A DNA stretch of 64,000 nucleotides, from assembly GCA_001599935.1 (NCBI GenBank), contig BCIJ01000003.1, forward strand, positions 634,926-698,925. The letters run 5' to 3'. Of the stretch, positions 24,477 through 35,242 are shown piece by piece; positions within the stretch are counted from its first letter, which is position 1, and each line of letters begins with the position of its first letter. Under the pieces are notes generated by a model. The model made no database searches, was not told the origin of the DNA, and worked only from the letters and a program-made list of their open reading frames with translations. Position numbers and translations under genes: made by a program. This DNA comes from Holtermannia corniformis. Its lineage: Eukaryota > Basidiomycota > Tremellomycetes > Holtermanniales.

Positions 24477-26090
24477 ATGACAACCGTCAAAGATGGAGAC
24501 TACAACGGTACTTGTACAGCTTGGATATGCAACCCCAGCTCACCCGTCCAGGCATCCGCGACGAGATCCGTAAAATCATCAAGCAACCCGGGTATGATGA
24601 TGGCAGTGCTGGGCCTGTACTCGTCAGGTCCGTCTTGGCCTGGGTGCGCATTGGAGTATGTTGACGACTCAGACTGGCTTGGCATCAGTCTGGCAATTTC
24701 TCACTAGTCGAGGTCAGTCGACTGTCTCGACCTATCAGCTGGCACGTATCTGACGTGGCAGCACAACGGTGGCTCGAATGGCGCAGGCATGCGCTTCCCT
24801 CCAGAGGTGCGTCCATATCGCACCTGCATGCGTTATACCCACTCATACTCTCACAGTCTGTCGATCCCGCCAACGCCGGTCTTCACCACGCCATCTCCTT
24901 CCTTCTCCCGATCCAAGCTGCTAACCCTTGGATCTCCCATGCCGATCTCTGGAGTGGGTTGCTGCTCACTCAGTAGCACGGACAGACGGCGTATGCTGAT
25001 CGCGTCCAGGTCTAGCCGGCGTTACGGCCATCCAATTCATGGGAGGTCCCGAGATCCCGTGGCAGCCCGGAAGGACAGACTATGAGAGTGGCGAAGCGGC
25101 TGCCGAGCACCGAGGCAGTGTCGGGGAGAGGTCTGTTTCATGTCGTTGCCTGGGTAAGAGCTGATGTGTTCTAGGCTACCAGATGGCGCAAAAGGCGCCG
25201 ATCACTTGCGGGACATCTTTAGCCGAATGGGGTTCTCAGACCAGGTGCGCTTGTGACATAGGAAACTGACACGGCGAGCGGCACTGACGGACTATGTAGG
25301 AGATTGTAGCTCTGTCTGGCGCGCACGCGCTTGGTAAGCCCAAGTCATGACCGTGCGCGTTAGCATTGCAAGCTGACGATACTAGGGCGGTGTCATGCCG
25401 ACCGTAGCGGTTTCGACGGGTGAGCAACGGTCTCTCCTATTCAATGTCCACAGACCCGTCACTGACGAGTCGACACAGACCGTGGGTCGTCAATCCCACG
25501 CGGTGCGCCCGGCGTCTCTATCACAGACTGCAACGGCTAATCGTCGACAGGTTCTCAAACCAGTACTTCAAGCTCCTGCTGAACCGGAAATGGACACCAC
25601 GAGAATGGGACGGTCCCTTCCAGTACGTCTCCGTCCAACAGCACATGCCAGCAGTCGAATCTGATCAATGACAGATACGAAACCACCGTCGCCGGCACCA
25701 AACTCATGATGCTACCCAGCGATGTCCGTGCACCCCCAGTCACTCATCAGCACGCAACAACTGACGTCCCACGCTCAGATGGCACTGATCGAAGATTCCG
25801 CATTCAAATCCTGGGTCGAGAAATACGCCGCAGACCAGGCATTGTTCTTTAAAGATTTTGCGCTCGCCTTTGGGAAACTGATCGGTCAGCGCTTTGGTTC
25901 ACAGTACCTGCTGACGGATGTAGAGCTCGGCGTCGATCGCGATGACACGGGGTTCGCGAGGCTCGTGAAAAAGGCGGCAGAGGAGGGCAAACCGCTCGAT
26001 CAAGTCCGAGCGCCGTCGGGCGGGTGTCCGTTTGCGGGCACGGGCGGCCGGGGCGCTTCGGCCACTCGGGCGAGGGAGAGTAAGCTGTAG
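24477..26090 (+). CDS. Cytochrome c peroxidase-type class I heme peroxidase
   Basis: Heme peroxidase that reduces hydrogen peroxide with cytochrome c. Exon 1 ([10 protein letters not shown]) splices over 24508-24551 to [20 protein letters not shown], then [13 protein letters not shown] with the distal Arg, Trp and His. The proximal heme region is [20 protein letters not shown], and [14 protein letters not shown] and [12 protein letters not shown] follow. There are at least nine short introns. The N-terminus has no mitochondrial presequence if this start is right, unlike classic CCP1, so the enzyme may be cytosolic (CCP2-like); an in-frame ATG at 24411 would add only 22 residues. The C-terminus has an extra Gly/Arg-rich tail with CPFAG. 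Trp/Phe at the radical site was not resolved, so ascorbate use is possible. Confidence 0.85.
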
Positions 26091-26291
26091 CGCGGGGGCT
26101 GGGTCTGCATGTCGTCGGTTGTAGAGTGCATAGGATGATCATGATGATTGCGTGCGCCCCAAGTCATCAAGGGGCTTGCGGCAGCGGCTACACACCCAGG
26201 CTACACTCGAACCGTACTCATGTCCGAGAATACACACATGACCTTGTCGGTATCGCTACCAGCCAGCACTGCATCTATCCGGCATCTAGAG

Positions 26292-27275
26292 CTACATAAA
26301 GTCATCGTCATCCAGCACATCGTCATAGAGCGTCGTGTCCGCCTTGTTCGACGCCATCGTCTTGGCCGCTCCCAACTTTGGCTTGGTCGCCGTCTATCGC
26401 GGTGATTGTCAGCACCGTCAAATCCACGGCGTGAACGCACCTTTTTCTTGCCGCTAGCCTTGTCCCGTTCTTCGGTCTGCTTGGTGTTGCCGAGGACGGT
26501 CAACGCGCTCGTGACCTTGCGCACGTCTTTACTTTGCAACGTCTCGCACAGATCCTTTGCAAACGTCTCGACAAAGTAGGCGTACAGTGGGTGGGTCGTG
26601 TGCCGTTGGATCACCACCGTCACGAGCTCTTTCGAGAGCGCGTCGAGGTCGGCTTTGGTTTTCGGTTGGGTTGTGAGCAATGGTTGGAGTGAGGCGGGGG
26701 CTGTGTTCGTGTGAGTCGATGCGGTGGCCAAGGCTAGCGCAAACTGACCGTCGTCGTTGACGTTGACGTTACCGATCAAGTCGGCAGCTGCTTCTGCATC
26801 GGCGTCGAGCTCTGCTTGGCGCGCGAGCCGCTTGCGCTCCTGCGGTGTGACATAGTCGATCAAGTTGTCATTGTCATCGTCCTTGCCGCCCTGGACCGAA
26901 TCAGCCATTCACCTGTCTTCTGACACCCGACGCAACGCACGCCAGCCTTTGCCGCGGCCTCCTTCTCGGCCAACACCTGCTTGAGCGTCTTCTTCTTCTT
27001 GATCGGTGCCGCGGACGCCGCTACAGCCTTTGGCTTTTCATCCTCTGATGCGTCCCAGTCGTCCGACTGAGCTCGTCAGCAGCTGGATAGCAAGCCAAAG
27101 GAGCGACTCACACCCGACGCCTCCTCGTCTTCACCCTCCCACTTGCTCTTCCGCACCGGCGCGGCTACGGGCGGCGCGAGCACGGGCTGCGGCGTCTCGT
27201 CTTCAGATTCGTCTATCGGGTTTGTGAGTCCGAAGCGTGACGTTGACAGGTCGATCACGTACCCCAATCGTCCAT
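26292..27275 (-). CDS. HCR1: Eukaryotic translation initiation factor 3 subunit J (Hcr1)
   Basis: Subunit j of eIF3, which binds near the decoding centre of the 40S ribosome and aids ribosome recycling. The start MDDW is spliced to DESEDETPQPVLAPP and then SKWEGEDEEASG, followed by DDWDASEDEK and a basic helix (IKKKKTLKQVLAEKE). This repeated acidic Trp motif is typical of eIF3j. The central part reads KTKADLDALSKELVTVVI and HPLYAYFVETFAKDLCETL. The C-terminal exon encodes TLYDDVLDDDDFM, the family's conserved acidic end. Start ATG at 27273-27275. About four or five exons. Upstream lies the divergent cyclin L gene. Confidence 0.92.
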
Positions 27276-27576
27276 TCTGCGCTGATTTTTCTCCCTGGTG
27301 TAGATATTGGTCCTTTACTGATTCGCGACCTGTGCTGGCTTGACAGTGCAAGATTGTCTAGTGATGCTGGCTGCCCAGTGTCCAGAGTGGCACAAAGGGG
27401 ATCAAGCTGAGCGGCGACTTCTTTTGTGAGCGTGGTACTTTACGCAATGATTTTGAATTATTGTATTTAATCCAATTAATAGCACATGAATTCAAATCCA
27501 CTGGGCGCTTTCATGTGTCGGCTTTGCTCTCGTTCTCTACGATTGCAAGCTAGACTCTGGAACGACCATCAGCAAC
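27276..27576. promoter_or_regulatory. Divergent intergenic region, HCR1 and cyclin L
   Basis: 301 bases between divergent starts. An AT-rich run around 27450-27490 (TTGAATTATTGTATTTAATC) is unusual for this region and may hold core promoter elements. No named site recognised. Confidence 0.35.
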
Positions 27577-28822
27577 ATGCCGCACCCTCCACACCCTCTC
27601 GCCACGCTGGCACAGATCATGCACACACCGTCAGCAAAAGACGGGATCCCGGCATGGCTCGAAAACGACCTGCGAGTCGTTGGCTGCATGTTGATCCAAG
27701 AAGCCGGGATCCTGATGAAACTGTGAGTCGGCTGTATGAGGAGGGAGTCAACGTGTTGCAGTGCAGCGACCTGATAGAGTATCGCTGCTCGAATAGCGCT
27801 ACGGTGACTGTGCCAGACTCAGCTGACCACTGCAGACCCCAATCGACAATGGCGACCGCCCAAGTCCTCTTCCACCGGTTCTATTATGTCTCCTCCATGG
27901 CCTCATTCGGCATCAACGTGCGCCGCTTCCTGTATATATGACATGACTCATCGCTGACTCTGCACAGGACATCTCCATCTCAAGCCTCTACCTAGCCTCC
28001 AAACTCAACGAAACTCCTCTCAAGATCAGAGACCTTATCAACGTCTACATCCTTCTCACTGCGCGTATCAACCATGTGTTGAGCCTGCCTGGCGACCAAC
28101 CACTACCGCGGCCGGAGGAGCTGGAGAAGGGGTGGGACTTTCAGCCGCCAGGCTACCATGCTGAAGTGTTCTGGGATTGTAAGTCGCGCTCTTTGGACTC
28201 GATGCTGCCGAATGCCGAGCAGCAGATGAATCTTACTCCCGCCTATCTACGCTCGGATCCGTGCATGGACAGACGCTGACTAACGCAGGGAAGGACACCA
28301 TGGTCGTCAACGAGATCCAGATCCTCAAACGACTCGGCTTCAACATGCAGGTCGACCTCCCGTACAGCCACGCCGTAAACTACTGTCGACTCCTAGACTT
28401 GATCGGGGAACCCGAAGTTGTCCAGACATGCTGGAGTATCCTCAACGACGCGTGCGTTTGACTAGCCAAGCGCAGGGTTGTCGCACACGCGCCGTACTGA
28501 TTCAATCCACCGTAGCCTCCTAACACCCATCTACTCTCATCACCCTCCTCCGACAATAGCATGCGCCGCCATCTTGCTCGCTACACGAACCATGCAGATC
28601 CCACTACCGCATGACTGGTGGGTCCTGTTTGACGCCGAATACGACGATATTTGGGTCTGCTGCGGGATCATAACAACCCTCTGGCGAGACTGGGGCGTGG
28701 GACCTACCAAGCGGAACGAGACAGAGGACCAGCGCGATACGCGGTATCGACGTGCTTGGCTTCTGGCGGGTGGAGGAAGGCGTGCCGTACGGAAATGGAT
28801 CGACGAGACGGGCAAGAGTTGA
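27577..28822 (+). CDS. Cyclin L-type cyclin
   Basis: Cyclin of the L/K/T transcription and splicing group, expected to pair with a Cdk11-type kinase. After MPHPPHPLATLAQ and an intron of about 113 bases (27722-27834), the cyclin box starts at TAQVLFHRFYYVSSM and continues ISSLYLASKLNETPLKIRDL, INVYILLTARINHVL, and KDTMVVNEIQILKRLGFNMQ. The second box has HAVNYCRLLDLIGEP and IACAAILLATRTMQIPLPHD. The LASK and RIRD/KIRD motifs fit cyclin L better than mitotic cyclins. About 320 residues, without the Arg/Ser tail of animal cyclin L. Five exons. Confidence 0.85.
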
Positions 28823-29158
28823 TGTATGGCTTCTTGGACATCGTCTGTGTGTATAAACCGCATTGTACGGCATGGCGAAGACGCCGATGTTTGGCTCCAC
28901 TTGACGTCGGTGCGCCTCGGATACTGTTGTGTCGGTCGCGACTGTGAAGGCTGTCCGCGACGGAAGCGAAGGCACCACTGTGCGGATGAGTTGCGTCCGC
29001 AAGATGGTGACAACATGACGTCCCATCTCATGTACACAAGAAGGCAAACAGTGTTCCAATCCGGCTTCTCGCCTTCGTACGCGCACTCTCGACGTCTACA
29101 AGTTGGCGCTCGTTGCAGCGTTCAACCCAAGCCAACAGTATCGCTTGACATTAGCAAC
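28823..29158. other. Intergenic stretch, no gene recognised
   Basis: 336 bases between the cyclin L stop and a small candidate gene. Overlapping open frames on both strands show no family resemblance. It likely holds the cyclin L 3' end and the next promoter. Confidence 0.3.
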
Positions 29159-29449
29159 ATGAGCCACTTCTTCGCACCGTCCACCATCTTCGGCGTACCG
29201 CATCCGTATCGTACCGTGACGGACGGCGATAAACTCGACCTGATGCATACGAGTCTGGAAAGCGCCCAGGCGCGCTTGCGCCAGCTTCAGGCAAGCAGGG
29301 CAAGTTGATCATGCGCGCTGTGGGTGGCGACTGATCGTGTGCAGGGCACTTGCAGGATCCAATATGGGCAGTGGGTACCAGGTACTCAGCATTCGTACTG
29401 GACAGACGTGACAGGATCACAGGGAGAGAAGACTAAGGAGAAGCCCTGA
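29159..29449 (+). CDS. Small hypothetical protein with a GC-AG intron
   Basis: Candidate two-exon gene of about 77 residues. Exon 1 begins MSHFFAPSTIFGVPHPYRTV and ends in a short helix (ESAQARLRQLQ). The open frame stops soon after in genomic sequence, but a GC-AG intron fits: CAG before GCAAGC at 29288, a CTGATC branch, and acceptor TGTGCAG before GGCACTTGC. Splicing extends the protein to QYGQWVPGTQHSYW and ends in GEKTKEKP. I do not recognise the family. GC-AG introns are a minority class, so this may be an over-interpretation or the end of a larger gene with upstream exons. Confidence 0.4.
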
Positions 29450-30239
29450 AGGGAGCTTGTAGTCTGATGGATTGTTGATTTGCGTCTCCTCTTCGTTCCC
29501 TCATGGACATCGGAGCTTGGCATGACTGTTTATGTACGAATCGTGGGGCACAGTGACTGTGGCCGAGGCGTATTGAAAAGGTGTGATGGTGGGGATGAGA
29601 CCCCGTGTGTGTGCGTTACTTCGGCGTATTGCGCTTCTGGGCAATTGTCAGCTCCGTCCCTGCCAATCGGGCTTGACAGACCTCTGCAGCCACCCTAACG
29701 AGGTACGCGCTCAGTTGTTTGGCTTCGACTTCCCATTGGACTTGTTTGTTACCGACAGTGCGTCGGCGGAGGCAAGGACACAGAACAGCCCCATGAGATA
29801 CGGAAGCTCGATCTTCTTTCCTGCCATGCTGAGAGAGAAAGGGTCAAGTTTGTTTCCCATCACAAGCTGGTTGAAGTGCTTGGAGTGTGTTGCAGTCGTA
29901 CCCAATCGCATGCATCAACGAAATAGCCCGGTTGAGCAACGAGCCTGTGGTAAAAGTAAATGCCTTGACGGTCTCACGTTGTAGCTTCGCAAGACCCTCA
30001 CCCTTGTTTGAGCTGGGGATGGATTTGCGCTACGCTCGTGCGACAATTACGATGGCAACTACAACGGTGTAGCTAGGGGTTCACGAGGGTCCTACTCCAT
30101 TTCAAGGGAAATCGCTACAAGGAAGGACAACAGGGTCCGCAGGCCTTCTTGTGCCCAATGAACATATAATGCTGGGCGAGCCTCGTACACGTTCATTCCC
30201 ATTGCCCTCACCCTCTCAACAAGTTGGGTCCCCACCATC
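29450..30239. other. Intergenic region with a possible small antisense gene
   Basis: 790 bases. On the minus strand between about 30000 and 29711 there is a coding-like run: GLAKLQRETVKAFTFTTG and LLNRAISLMHAIG, then after a possible intron a hydrophobic piece IELPYLMGLFCVLASADAL ending KSNGKSKPNN. The composition looks like a small membrane protein, but I could not build a complete model with a clear start. Nothing recognised on the plus strand. Confidence 0.3.
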
Positions 30240-30514
30240 ATGTCTTCAATCAACGAGAGTCAGTCGAGCTACGAAGTAACGAGCAAGTCGAGCGTCGAAG
30301 CACATGCCTGGCGCGTACAGCCGTCCCGTCCTTCAGACCAAGTTGAACACCGACAGCTGTTCACCTCCCGCCAGGCAGCGAACGAGTATCTACGTATTTT
30401 GATAGCAAGTGGTGTGAGTTTTGCGGTCATGGGAACGGCTGTGAGGGCTGACGCAAACGACAGATCTCCGGCTGTGTGCAGCAGAAAACAGAGGATGGCC
30501 ACTGGAAGCGGTGA
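30240..30514 (+). CDS. Small two-exon hypothetical protein
   Basis: Candidate gene of about 74 residues. Exon 1 runs from MSSINESQSSYEVTSKSS through HRQLFTSRQAANEYLRILIA. The intron at 30414-30462 has a GTGAGT donor, a GCTGACGC branch and a CAG acceptor, and joins in frame to ISGCVQQKTEDGHWKR and a TGA stop. The splice signals match those of the well-supported genes around it, which is the main argument for its reality. No known domain; no signal peptide or membrane helix. It lies 231 bases from the convergent septin stop. Confidence 0.5.
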
Positions 30515-30745
30515 ACGAGTCAAGTAATTAGGACTCAGAGACACAATCGATGTGGGTGAGCGCGCATGGAAATGCGCGGTTAGTCGCATCAAACGTGAGA
30601 TGAGAGACGTAAATGCTTGACATGACGGTAACCAGACTCGTAGTAGACGGGCGTAAAACAGCACAAGCGAGAGCCGGAACTCAGTACTAGGGATTCGGAA
30701 CGGGCAGAGACATCTAATCGTGGTTCTGGGCAGCTACGGCTTTCA

Positions 30746-32367
30746 TCAGCTATGCTGTTGCGCGATTTTGCAATGGGACGCACCGAGCCGGGCCTCCAGG
30801 ACCTTGAGGCTGTCTTCTTTGGCGAGCAGCTCTTGGCGCTTGAGCTGGATTTCGCGCTGGACCTTGAGCTCGATCTCGCGCAGCTTCTCCTCTTCGCGGC
30901 GGAGCTGCTCCTCCTTGAGCTTGACTGACTGGTTGGCGAGGTCTTCAGGTAGCATCGACTCCCTGAGGAGAACATCAGTAAGTAGGAGGTAAGGAAGGGC
31001 AGGCTACGAACTCCGGCCCGCCGACTGAGCGCGACAGAATCTCAGTACGGTAGTTTTCGTACAAGAAGTCGTGCGTAATCTCCTTGAGGTCGGTCAAGTG
31101 CGAGCTGGCGGAGTTAGCGACGGTCAAGAGCGAGCGAGCAACACCCACATGAGCAGCGCGCTTCGGAGACGGGTAAAGTCGGAATGCTTTGGGTTGTCGA
31201 CCTCGACAATGCCCCACGGGTAGCGACGACCCCGAATCGGCTGGCCATCCACCATGATCTCTTCTTCAGAGCCAACAATGGCGAAGGGAAGCAGCGCCTG
31301 CGAAACTCAGCCCAGCTCAGAAATCGTTAGTGCGCACTCACTCGCAGTTCCGAGTTGTCCGCAATCGTCTCCTCGTCATCCTCCTCAATGTCGTACGGGA
31401 AGTTGTATACGGGGATACCGTAGTGCTCGATATCCTCCATGATCTATCATGGCGTCAGTACGAATTTCATTTCACAATTTCAGACTGACCCTCTTCTTGA
31501 ACGCCTTCAGCTCACTTGGCGTCAACGAGTCAGCCTTGCCGATGACGGGGATGACGTTGACCCTGGGCGAAAGTCGACGCATGAGCTCAATGTCCATCTC
31601 GCGGAGCCTGCGAGGGATATCAGTCCGGTCACTTGTAGCCTATCGTGAGTGACTGACGCATGGCCGGTGGGAGGGATGAAGTAGAGCAAGGCGTGCACGC
31701 GGTTGTCCCTGAAGCGTGGGTCACGCTTGATTCTTGACTCCTTTGCAAGAATGTCATCGTATTGCCGCTCGATATATGTCGAGATCTCCTTGAAGCTGGG
31801 TGATGCTCAGCACCGGATGTGTCACAAGCATATATACACACCAGTACTCGTTGTCAATGTTGTCACCGAAGCCAGGGGTGTCGATGACGGTCAACGCAAT
31901 TCGCACGCCGTCCTCCTCAAGCTCTGTGGAAGTATGGTCAACCACAGCTTGACAGCTGCAGCATCAAGAACCCACCGATATCAGCCGGCTTGATACGGAT
32001 GCCTTCTTGTACGTGAGCGTTCGAAGGCTCAAACTCGTCTTTGTGAGGGAGCACATCTCCTTCGCAGAGCGTGTTGACGAAGGTTGTGCGACCAGTACCG
32101 GAAGCACCTGCGAGAATCAGCCTCGGCATGGGGTGAAGTTAGTCGAGCCACCGCCAAGAGAGTCTCTGCACAAGGGGGACACGCGTCTATATCGCGACCA
32201 GACCACTCCCATCAAACAATGGCGGACCGTGCACACTCGTCGTACACATCAAACTCCAACTGCGAGCTTTCCGCTGTAGCGAGGAACTCACCAACCACCA
32301 TGATCGTCAACTGCACCCCCTTCTTCGCCTGCTTGCGGCCCCTGCCGCGCGATGCCATGCTGCTCAT
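30746..32367 (-). CDS. CDC11: Septin, Cdc11 type
   Basis: GTP-binding filament protein of the septin ring at the bud neck or septum. Start at 32365-32367 (MSSMASRGRGRKQ). The P-loop, assembled over a 184-base intron (32108-32291), reads GASGTGRTTFVNTL: the usual lysine of GxxxxGK(S/T) is arginine, as in Cdc11-type septins that do not hydrolyse GTP well. The G3 motif is DTPGFGDNIDNEYW and G4 is GKADS. The septin-unique element includes RRYPWGIVEVDNP and HSDFTRLRSALL, then HLTDLKEITHDFLYENYR. A C-terminal coiled coil (REEEKLREIELKVQREIQ) follows. About 390 residues. Confidence 0.92.
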
Positions 32368-32897
32368 CTGAACGGTCGTTGATCCAAAGGAGGGGTGTAT
32401 AGTTTTCTCGAGTTGCCAGAAATGAGGCTTTTGGTCGAAGGCTGCAGCAAGCTCTGCACCGCTATAGCCTGGAGACGAAGAGGGAGGCTTTTGTGGGGAG
32501 GAGAAGGTGAGGGCGCCGAGTTGGATGGTGAGAAGTGGCCGTGCACGCAGGTCAAGCTCGGACGCGTGCCCGCGTGAAATCCACCAGCGAACCGACACCT
32601 CACCGGTTCAAGCTGGGGTTAGACAGTCAACTCGGTACTTTGCGATGCATTGCGCTATAGTACAACATGCTCTGCCTGGCCACGCCTGTACATGGGTGAT
32701 GCTACATGAAGACAAGGGTGTCGCGTTGTCGTTCCGGTGGGGTCTGCAAGGGAAGATGCCAGTCCTGCAGAATGCGTGAGCTTTCATGCCAAAGAGCTTG
32801 CGCCACGAACCTCTTCCTCCCTTGGCCCGAGGATAGGACTTCGCGAAGGAGGAAATTCGGTCGGCGCGAACATGTCTTCGAACGAGACTATCTTATC
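32368..32897. promoter_or_regulatory. Upstream region of the septin gene
   Basis: 530 bases between the septin start and the stop of the next minus-strand gene, presumed to hold the septin promoter. No element or further gene recognised. Confidence 0.3.
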
Positions 32898-34574
32898 CTA
32901 GACGACAGTCAGTCTCTTCAACAGGCAGCGCGTCATGGCACCCACGTCGTCCTCTTCCTCCTCGACGACCTTGTCATCCGCACGCCTTGCTAACAGCGCC
33001 ATGGCTGGCCGCGACTCCAGCGTGACCATGACATCTCGCGCCTCTCCGGAAGAGTCGACACGTTTCAACGCAGCCTCGATCATATCATCGAGCTTGGCGT
33101 CATCGTTCGCTGCCTCGCCGCGGGCGATGCGCTGCAGTCTGGAGCGCGAGTGCAGCGTGGCAAGCACGACGAGTAGGTTGATGACGCCGGTAAAGTACAT
33201 GAGTGGTCGGATGAAGTGGTTCCGATAGTTGTTGCGGAATACGAGGATCATCTCCGCAGTGAAGATGATGGTTGACTGTACGAAGGCGTGAGCTGAGGAA
33301 GGAGTACTACGGCCAAGAGGTACGCACAGGTATAGCAGACTGTACGGCTAAAACCATTGTCCGGCTGACGATCCGCTGGCTGGCGCGAAATACAGGATGA
33401 TATCGCGACAGATTGTAGACGAGCAACCCGGACATGATCCAGTCGCTCAGCGTGGCGGACAAGAGGAAGCCGCGCGAGATGACTTGATAACTTGACTAAA
33501 ACGTTAGCAGTCGAGCAGACGCTAATGATCGCGCTCACTCTATTGAACATGCTGCAAGCTCATCAGTACACGTACAGGGGGGGATGCTGCACGCACTCGT
33601 ATGAATTGTACACCTGCCAAGCCGCCAGATCCGCGTGGGCTGACGCCGGCTCGTGTAGCAACGGGACGAACAGACCGATCAAGGTGCCAAAGCTAGCCCT
33701 GTCAGTGATCACGCTTTGACGCTGGCTATCAACTCACGCGATGATCCACACGCAGACGTTGATGACCGACAAGCCGCCAATGATCCCAACCCACAGCTTG
33801 CGGCCAGACAGCCGCCATACGCGGTAGAACAAGAAGAATTGAGTGAGCCCCATGTTGACGGCGCCGGCCATGCCAATGGCGAGGTGCGAGATCTGCCAGA
33901 TTAGCCGTGCGCCATACGACCACGTAGTATACGAACAAAATCTGCGCCCATCGTCAGCCCGATCCGCTGAATGGCTCGTAATTCAACACGTACCCCACAC
34001 TATGAGGCGACCGAACTTGTTGCGGTTGTTCACACGTACAACCTAGCTCGGTGTAAGACGCTCGCAGTCGCCAGTGCCAGGAAACGTACCTCGTACCCCG
34101 CCATGATGACAATCTGTAGTAGTTGCGTTCTGGAACCCATCAGTCGAACCGTAAACTACGGCAACACGGCCAACATACAATGCGAAGGTTGACTGAAGTG
34201 CGACCGTAGCCTTCCACCACCAGCGATCTGTCTTGTACCGGCGAAAGTACATTCCCGCCTGATGGTATCAGCGAGTCGATCGGCGCAGAGCACGGACACG
34301 CACCAAGACAAAGGCCATGCCGACCAAGACCGAAGTCGCGACGGCTCCAGCGAGACTGTATGCGAGCACTGTAATGTTATTATCAGCTGATCGTCTAGAT
34401 CCAGATTGGCCTCACTTTCTGGCATAGTACGTTGCTTAAGATGCTCTGTCAGTGACCATTCCATCAGCGTCAATAACGCACGACTTCGATAAAACTGCGC
34501 AGCATCAATCCTCTGCATACCGTCCCGCGAAGCACTCACGCCGCATCCATGATGGCGTCCATATCGGACGACAT
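32898..34574 (-). CDS. Multi-pass membrane protein, fungal DUF6534-like
   Basis: Predicted seven-helix protein of the large basidiomycete DUF6534-type group, function unknown. The start MSSDMDAIMDAA is followed after one or more introns by a hydrophobic segment (LAYSLAGAVATSVLVGMAFV), then GMYFRRYKTDRWWWKATVAL, a loop and aromatic-rich helices. The last exon gives LVFRNNYRNHFIRPLMYFTG, VINLLVVLATLHSRSRLQRI and a charged tail ending CLLKRLTVV. At least eight exons, several only 20-60 bases, so internal borders are uncertain. The YRRY/RRYK motif after an early helix and the helix pattern are the basis for the family call; a specific function cannot be given. Confidence 0.6.
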
Positions 34575-35242
34575 GGCTTCCTAGCACTCTTGTCTGGCTC
34601 GGTACAAAACTGCTGTCGCCGTCAAGTTTCGATGCACATTCTATTCATACAGAGCCGACTGATCCACCAGCGCCTTTGCGCCGTCATCCGTCAGGCCAGG
34701 CGTGAGTGCGCCCCCGTGCGTCGAGTCCGAGCAGTGCGCTCAAGCCAAATGACGGCGACAATGCCCAATCCGGCGATTCCAGCCTCTTTGAGACATCACG
34801 TCGTTTAGTGGGACGCCTGCCGGACGGGGAACGACCAGGGTTCAGGCATGCTCCAGACATGCACAGATCTAGAGGCGCTTTTTTGATGAACGCGAGAGCT
34901 TGTAGAGATCTTGGGGCAACCGCAAGCTGCTGGAGTGTCTCGGACACTGGGAGGCGATCGGTGCGGCGGTCGATCAGGCACACTGTCTGTGCTGATCAAA
35001 GGACCACCAATGATCTGCGGTAACTTGAACTGCCAAGGAGCAAGACTTTGGCAAGGCTCAAGCAAGTTCCACCATTCTTTAGACACCGCTATCGACTTGC
35101 GACGCCCTTGTATGCTTCATAGTGGATTCTGTCATCACGTGTAGCATCGGCCTCGTCCGAACACGCTGATGCGGCATGGGTCCGAGCTCACCAAAAGCTG
35201 AATTGACACGGCGTGCATCGGGCCATCCATACTCACAACAGC
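34575..35242. other. Intergenic region, divergent promoters
   Basis: 668 bases between the starts of the membrane protein (minus) and the amidohydrolase (plus). Overlapping open frames on both strands (34684-35023) have arginine- and serine-rich translations without family resemblance. I see no supported gene. Confidence 0.3.

Noticed and set aside
34684..35023. Overlapping frames of about 100 residues on both strands
   Set aside because: Neither has motifs or splice partners; the area is better explained as a divergent promoter.
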